Shown here: positions 26,101 through 35,100 of the stretch, one piece after another | How the letters are laid out: each line of letters opens with the position of its first letter | Position numbering within the stretch: the first letter of the stretch is position 1 | NCBI RefSeq assembly: GCF_030269925.1 | Contig: NC_085123.1 | Coordinates: forward strand, 4,836,001-4,900,000 | From: Bombyx mori | Lineage: Eukaryota; Arthropoda; Insecta; Lepidoptera; Bombycidae | Direction of reading: 5' to 3' | Length of the DNA stretch: 64,000 nt | Translations under genes and position numbers: made by a program | The notes under the pieces: generated by a model | Told to the model about the DNA's origin: nothing | The model's database searches: none | Seen by the model: the letters and a program-made list of their open reading frames with translations, nothing else

Positions 26101-29100
26101 GAACGGTTAGCTGGTAGAAAACTCAATTGTTGAGTTAAGCTCGCCATTTTTTATATCTTACGCAATTATTGTAATATTAACTGTGTGTACAATAAAGAAT
26201 AAAGATTATTCCTAATCCAAAGATTCCTAGAACAACAAAGCAATCAAACACTGGAGTCTTTAACTCCATTTATTAATGAAATCAAAATGAATACAATACA
26301 ATATAAAATTATATATTATAATTGCTTATAACAGAATAATAATAAAGCTTATAAACGAATTCAATAATAGGTGAAAATATGAGGGGCTTTTTCATTGAAA
26401 TGGTCCTTGGAAAATTCATATTCAACAATTGTTCTAAAGCCACGCCGTATTCTCTCTCAATAAATTTACTGAACTGCGAATCTCGTGTAAAGTTCAAAGC
26501 TGTTTATTTAATACATTTGAACTGTGTACACACTGGCGGTAGAATGGAATAGGAAACCGGATCAACAGGGCAGCTCTTATTGTTGAAGTAGTTATGGCAT
26601 TATGTGTGACGTCATTTGGGGTTAAATGTATGACTTGCTAACCCCAACCTCTGTCCATCGTATAGTAGCCATAGGCACGTTCCGACCTCATCAATACGAT
26701 AAATGTTATTCTTGAGAATAAACTTACAAATCATTCTAACAACAAACTAGGGCTTGCCTGTTTGAGACCATTAAATGTTTTGCTTTAATTACATTACTCC
26801 AGTTATTAAATGAGTTTAAACAATATAATTACACATTTCACGATTCTTATTCATAATTCACTGTGCACACACGTAAGTTCCTAATGCATGTTATGAAGTA
26901 GGTCACCCATTAGCCGTTTATAACAGCCTCCATTTAATTAAGCGTATATATGAATGTGTATAAATAGGTAACGTAAAGTTCACTGCTTAAAAAGCATATA
27001 ATCAATTATAACACAGCACCGTTCATGGGTTTAAATTATTTATTTATTTAAACGGATAAAACAACTCACGAGCCACCTGACACTGAGTGGTTACTGTAGC
27101 CCATAGACATCAGACTGGCGAGAGTCAGTTTATTACCGGTGGTAGGACCTCTTGTGAATCTGCGCAGGTAGGTACCACCACCCTGCCTATTTCTGCCGTG
27201 AAGCAGTAACGCGTTTCGGTTTGAAGGGTGGGGCAGCCGTTGGGACTATACTTGAGACCATTGCACTTATATCTCAAGGTGGGTGGCGCATTTGCGTTGT
27301 AGATGTCTATGGGTTCCGGTAACCACTAAACACCAGGTGGGCTGTGAGCTCGTCCACCCATCTAGGCAATAAATAAAAAATAAATAAAAAGTCACCTTGA
27401 AACGTGAGATTCAAGTCTCAATTTGACTGCTATGTACTTACTACTCCTGCAAAAACGACAAAAATTCAAATTCATTCAACATTTCTAAATAATTAGCTTG
27501 TTTTGAATATAAAATATTTTTCAACAGGGACCAGTGAAGTAAAAAAATTAGGGTTCATAAATCCAAAAATCTCTACAACCATTTTAATTACTTGAGTACG
27601 ACGCATATCTTTTTAATTCAGCCATATCTATCGTTAGGTAAACAGCTTTTTTAAATTTGAGTGGTCACAAAATTAGAGCATTGTTAATTGATGGATTTCA
27701 CACAAGGTGAGACAATAACATGAGCGGTTCCCTTTGCCGCACCCACTCGGCTATTAATTAAAAACGTGACGGGTGCGAATTCAGCCCTTTCATGTTCGTG
27801 ACTTAGTGAGATCCTAACAATGGGCTCGTAAAGATGTGGACTGAAGTAATTTTAGTCAAGCCGCCAAATTTAACTAATTTATACGCACTTCATTGTGTCA
27901 AACTATAGTAGAAAACAACATAAATTCTGGTAGCAAGTACAATGTAGACACATTTTTCAATGTTTTTGTTTCAGCAGCTAAATTGGCAATGATGATATTT
28001 AAAAAAAAAAAGATTACTACCAATACCAGGCTCATGAATTTAAAAAAAAATTGGAGACACAAAACCCCTTCAAAATCTAACATTGATTTACAAGCATCAC
28101 ATTACAAACTGAATTTAATACTAAACTTGTACTAAAATAAATCAAATAGCTCATATTCTTCAAGAAGGTTCTATTCATTACCGACTTTAGAAATTCATTT
28201 TTTTAAATTGGCTTATTATACTCGTAATAGTTAACAGCCACCACGACCTGTAGACTTAGACTTTGCCATAGTCAAGGTCAAATGCTAGTTGCCGCCATCC
28301 ACAGTAGGACATGAAATCAAAATAGGTCTCAATTTCACAACAACTATACCACCCCTCAAACCGAAACGCATTAGTGCTTCGCAGCAGAAATGGGCAGGGT
28401 GCTGGTACCTGCCCGTGAATCTTAAAAAGAGTCAATATCATAAACATTTATTTCGTTCATTTCGTTAACATTCGATTTCCGGCATAAAAAATCATAAAGA
28501 ACTAGCTGGCCCGGCAAACATTGTCTTGTCATATAAATTAGTTCTAGAAAAAATAAATAACCTAGATACCGACTGCAGCGCCATCTGCCGGGCTGATTTG
28601 TAAATCTACACCATCCAGGGTGCCACCTAAACGCATACAAAAAAATTCATTCAAATCGGTCCAGCCGTTGAGGAGGAGTTCAGTGACAAACACACGCACA
28701 GAAGAAATGAATGAATATATATGATTTCAAATTAAAAACATTATTAGATTCAGTTGTTAGACACTACGGGACAGTCACAAAGGATATACGGGTCTAATTA
28801 AGTTATCACAATGGATGTAAATAACTGTCGCACAACAGGACTCTGCAAACAGGTACGCTTACAATTAACGGCTCCTGAGGTCGAGAGGTTAATTAAGATG
28901 AACTTTAAATGAGGCGATTAGGAAAATTAAAGATAGGTGGAAAGATTGTTCAAATGAGATAGTATTAAGTATTGGTTTTTTCTTCGGTTTTCGCGAATCA
29001 CAGACAATTTTGAAACTACTTTTACGGTTTTAATCTAAACTGAGCCTTTTTTACTGTCATTAAATTATTTCTGACGTTTCGAATATGTATATGACAATGA

Positions 29101-32100
29101 CAATTATAATAAAGCATAGACCTATATAGTAAGGACACGACATATTGTTCTATACGTACAATTGCTTATATAAATAGCACCCATTTTGAAGGCACATACA
29201 TAAACATATATCTATCTCGTTCTTACTCAGCACTTTAACTCGCAGGAAAACAATATAACAGTATTTCAGTGCGTACATAAAATGAAACATGAATATACGT
29301 AAATATCTCCGTCTCCGTCTAGTGAGGCCGAAAATCCGCCATGTTTAGCGCGCCAAATGTCATTGTCACGTCAGTTCGGCCGTCTGTTTTGGGTTGTACA
29401 TTATTTATTGACTATGATATCGATTTAATATGATTGATTATATAAAATTTCATAATTGATCATGCTTAAAACATACAAAAATAATAATTAAAACGTATTT
29501 TATAGGATCTCAAGAAAGTCGATGTCCTAAAACTATTATCTATATGTATTTAAATTCATTATGGAGCCCTCATCCGAAAAATCCATTTTTCGGTCGGAAT
29601 CTATTGATCATGACACTAATCATAAATACCACTTTAAAATATGTCATCAAAACATATTTAGACATTCTGTTTAGATATTTCGGGAAAAAGGCTACCGACA
29701 AATTCTCTTCGGAACTATTTAAATAAAATAGTTTTATTCCGCAGTGAGTAAAACACTATTGTAAATTTGTTAAATATTTAATAATTAAGTGATTTTAGAG
29801 AGGAAGTCACAAGGAATGACGTTTGTAATTAATGAATAAATGTTCTGTAGGTGTTTTTTTTTTCACGCGGTCCCTTGATAAGTTTAAAATTTGAATCACT
29901 CTCAAGCGAAAGTGATTCAAATGGTGCGGCGCACCTTCCTTGGGGTGCGCTGCGGTAGTATGTTACGGACTTTAGAGTCAGCAAAACAATTAAAATAGAT
30001 TGTAATAGTCTAAGAAAAACACGTACTCAAAATACGATAACATTTAGCATGCTAGAAATGGGCTGATGGCTTTGAACTACGCCATATCTATAAGTTTTGC
30101 GACAAACGACAACTTTATAAAATCAGTGTAGCAACTTTTAAAAATCATCATATCGTTTACTTGGCAAATTCGAAGGACGAACTTGTCTTAGATTTCACCC
30201 ATCTAAATCATATCATATTTGCACATAACAATATACCTACTTACTTCCTATTAAAGTATAAATTCTACAAATAAATAATACTCAACAATATTTAAAATAA
30301 AATGAGCCAAGAAGGTTTATCGATAAAACCTGATAACATTTAAATCTTTTGTACAGCACTAAAGCCGCCATGTTTTGTGGCCAGATGACGTCACAGTGGC
30401 ACGAAATTTTGGTTGACGTTTCATTTCCATAGGTTTCCTACTTCATTGTAATAAAGCAGGCAATAATGTAATGTCAATAAAAACTCGAGATTAAACCGCA
30501 AAATTATTTTAATCATAACTGTATTAGTCAACTGAGATTATAAAATCAGATTGTTCTTAGTTTTGTTTCATTCATACATAATTGCTCAAGTTGAATAGTA
30601 ATCTTAACTACTGTCTCGCTGGAGCCAGGTTCGATCCTGATCGATTGAGCGATCGAGGCGCATCTGTCCCTGCTACCTACCCTACTGCACCACAAGCACG
30701 TAATTTCACACAACATTTTTTTGACATCTTCGTTGAACACACAAAGTACTGATAGTGCGAGTGGAATGGGTAGATACTACTAATTTGCCTATACCTGCCG
30801 CGAAGTAATCATTCGTTATAGGACATGATGAATTTAAACCTCAACGTCAACTCTTAAGCCTTTGCAGCAGCTGGGCTATATAAGGAGTCCGGTAACTTAA
30901 AATTAAGTCGCGTCATCACCTCTGCTTGTATGCAACCATTAAAAAATAAAAATGCACAACAAAAGCATCAATGCACCAAGAACCCTATAAGCTTCGAAAT
31001 ATATACATATATTACGTAAGCTTGAAGCTCTGTCGGTAATCAGTCGATTAAGAAACATGCCACGACCAAGTTCATTACGGGAAAGAAAGAATGTTCATAC
31101 ACGAACTTCATTACCATATCTGAAGAAGAAAGTTTAATTGAGTTCCGAAGTTTGTCCAAGCGAGTATTGTGTTAGATCGTAGCGCGTACCGCTTGAATGA
31201 GCTACGTAGGTCAGAACTCGTAGCTCGTAGCGTCTATCCGTAGCAGGTTTGATTTGTAGTGTCGTCATTAAACTTTAAGATGGTTATTTTACCTTATTAA
31301 TACTAGTGGTCGCCCGGTAGTCGAAATTCGACTATAATTAATTTAAACTATAAGTTTGAACATTATTAAAGGTCTATTATCAAAGGCTATCATAGCCCTC
31401 TATAGCCCATAACTATAGCCCTAATGCTGCACTATAGATAAATAATGAATGAATAAATGAAGACAAACAATATCTATGTATTCTGGATTTGATCACAGAC
31501 TTTAACAATAACAAAAGAGTATATATACGTGTGTGTGTCAAATACATTGTAGTGTGTGTAATGTTTGTTTATTGACTTAATGTATTTTTAAGCTATTGCA
31601 TAGATTTTATCGCGGGCCTTGAGCGCGGCGACCGAATCATGAAATTCCGTAACGAAAAAACCTTACACCCCTCACTCCGCCTATAGTAACCGGCAAACAT
31701 CTTGAGCAAATGACCTTGACTGCGCAGAACCGAATTTTAGATCACTTTGGTGGTGAGGGTGAGGCGCGACGGCCGGGGAAATCGTATCGAGCGCGTTATT
31801 GGTAGATCAGTCGAACCCTGCGCCCCGCACCGCGCCCTCGTTCCGCTCGCTCCCAAAAGTACGCTTGCGTACAGTGAAAAATCTATCGTTATTAATCGTT
31901 AAGTTATTTGTTATAATTGCTTGTTGACTTTGTTGCCATTGCTATTTGTTGAGTGTTTGTTGATTTTTTATAAAAAATACACTATGCCGCGACAAACTGG
32001 TGTAGTAATCAAAAGAAAGGGTAGAAAAATTGTGTACGACGTATATTGCTTCATTATAAAACAGGGGTAGAATGATATGGAAAAAGTAAAACAGACTTCG

Positions 32101-35100
32101 GAAGCAACAAAAACATCAGTGAGTACTGTTAGGTGCATTATTAACGAAGCTAAAGGCTCTGGCTTGCTCGCCGTGTTTGGGACTCCGGGTAAGAAAAGAT
32201 CAGGGAAGAAGAAAGTTACCGGAATGGATAGTTTCGTTCAATCTGTAATAAAAAGATGTAATCATAATAACTACATAACAAGCAGCGAAACTCCGTACCG
32301 TAGAAAGGCTTCGAAAAATTTAAAGAAGATATACATTTTAATGGCTCGGAATGAAGTTTACGACGAATTATGAAAGAGCTAGGCTTCAGATGAAAAAAAA
32401 ACAGAAAATAATCAGAAGCTGGTAATTGAAAAAAGTAACATTCGATTACTACGAATCGAATATCTTAAAAAAATAATTAATTATAGACAAAAAAGAAGAT
32501 CGAACGACCGAGTTGTAAACTACACCGATGAGCCCTATGTCGACTCATCACGATGATGGCGACTCGGGTGATGAAAACAGTGATGATGATGATGGTCAAG
32601 ATTATGATAACGAAAAAAAAATTACAAATACCAGCTTCGCTTCAACTGAACCAAGACCTGGCAACAGCTCTAGTTTTGACTTAATAGAAGGAATATCTAT
32701 TTTACCCCAAGATTAAATTATTACAATTATTAACCTATATTTTTTGTTGATGTTCTAATAAATATATAAATAAATACATATGTTGATTTTAATAATTTAA
32801 TTGCATTATGACGCAGCGTAAATAATGTTTTTGCACGTGAGTGTACCATGCGCAAACTTACCCCCACTACGTCAACAAATGCTCAAGAAGTTTGCCGGCT
32901 ATTATACCATGTAGCTCGCGTTCAACACATTCACACGTTGCGCTCGTGTAGTTTGTGACTAAGCGCGTGGCGTGACGTCACACTGCATGCGCATCATGAA
33001 AAGTCTGCCCATCTCTCTCTCGCGCGGTCTAGCTTATGAGTGTGAAGGGGACAGTTAAGGTTTTGCTTTTATTAATGTTTAATATAGCGTGGTCTTGTTT
33101 TATTATTGTTTTAATTAATGATCATTGTCTAATTATAATTGCATAAGTTGATAAAAAATGCTGGGCAATACCTTTACCGCGGCAGTTCCCGAGTGCCACA
33201 AGTTTTTTTTATTGCCCTTGTAGGCAGACGAGCATACGGCCCACCTGATGGTGAGTGGTTATCGTCGCCCAAGTACTTCAACAATGCCAGGGGCAGAGTC
33301 AAGCCGCTGCCTACCGTTTAGTATACAGAAAGTTCAAGTTTTTTTTCGCCCTTAATACGTCCTTGTTGACTTTACTTTTCGGACGACTTTGGGGTTAATT
33401 TTTTAGGGTTCAAAATTTTCATGTCCGAAGAGCTCAAATTAATAAGGAGACGTGTGTTCATCTGTAGTGTTCACACTGTAAACAGAATTTGTATTCCAAA
33501 TTTACTGTTATTCTTATTGTGTCGTCCATGTTGATGAAAAAAATACAAATGTAGTGAAAACACAAAACAATAAACAAATTAATGAATATGAAAATGTTTT
33601 TTTTTTTTTTTAATTAATTTCATTTGTATTCAAAATTTATTGCTTGTAAAAAATTTATACATAAATTACATTTCAAATGTATAAGTATTGTAAAACGGCA
33701 ACTTCTATGACCTAATTACACACGAAAAAGTCAAACGATTTTTAATTCTCGGCTTCAGAAAATATGAAATTCTGGTTAAAGCTAAAAAAAAATTAGTTAT
33801 TTATTAGATTGGTGGACAAGCTCACAGCCCGCCTGGTGTTAAGTGGTTACTGGAGCCCATAGACATTTACAACGTAAATGCCGCCACACGTCTTGAGATA
33901 TAAGTTCTAAGCTCTCAGTATAGTTACAACGGCTGTCCCACCCTTCCAAAGGAAACGCATTACTGTTTCACCGCAGAAATAAACAGGATGGCGGTACCTA
34001 CCCGCGCGGACTCACAACCAGGTCCTACCACCAGTAAATATGGCTAGTGTGAGTTGACTTTAGGTTATTGTTATAAAAACTAGTCTCAACGACGAAAAAT
34101 TTAACGATGATTAAAACAAACATTTTTAAATGACCTTAATTTTATCAGTACACATACCTATATATATGTGTAATATATATATATATTCTACATATGTGTA
34201 CAGATAGCATACATATGTGTATATGTATGTGTAATCATACCGATAACCCGAAACAAAATTACATACATATCCATAATCAAAATTTGCAGCCACATTTACA
34301 CGAACTCGATTTGTAATATACACTCATTAAATTAACTACACATTTCGTAGGCAGCGGCCTGGCTCTGCCCCTGGTATTGCTGAAGTCCATGGGCCACGGT
34401 AACCACTCACCATCAGGTGGACCGTACGCTCGTCTGCCTACAAGGGCAATAAAAAAAACCATTAAATATTTAATTACTACACATTTAATATTATATACAT
34501 TAGACATTAAATACACTACTCAGGCATATTATTGAAGTCGATTTGGCCTAAAGAATAAGATGCTTGGTCATATCACGCGATGCGACAGTGCCGGTGTTCG
34601 AATCCCGCTAGAATATACCTTTTTTTTTGTTTAGCTCATATTAACGAATTGCTTCTATGATGAAAAACATAACATCGTGTATTATATTATACATACCAAA
34701 TGCGCTAAAATCATAATGAGGGTAGGACGTCTTCTGAGTCCGCACAGTATAGTACCACCACCCTACCTATTTCTGCCATGAACCAGTAATGCGTTTCGGT
34801 TTGAAGGGTGGGGCAGCCGTTGTACTGTAAATACTGAGACCTATTAAAACCTATGCATCTCTCAGAATGGGTGGCCATATTTACGTTGTAGATTCAGGGC
34901 CTCCGGTAACAACTTCACACCAGTTGAGCGGTGAGCTAGTCCATCCATCTAAGCGATAAAATATATACACATATATGTATACCGCTTCTAAAACCTTTTA
35001 CATTTATGTTTACTGATGCTTGTTTTAAGTCGTCGTGGCCTAAAGGATAAAACGTCTGGTGCATTCGTATGTAGCGATGCACCGGTGTTCGAATCCCGCA

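Noticed and set aside
28422..28640. 72-codon minus frame with many Trp and Arg
   Set aside because: Falls within a Helitron-like element and is not a family-specific protein.
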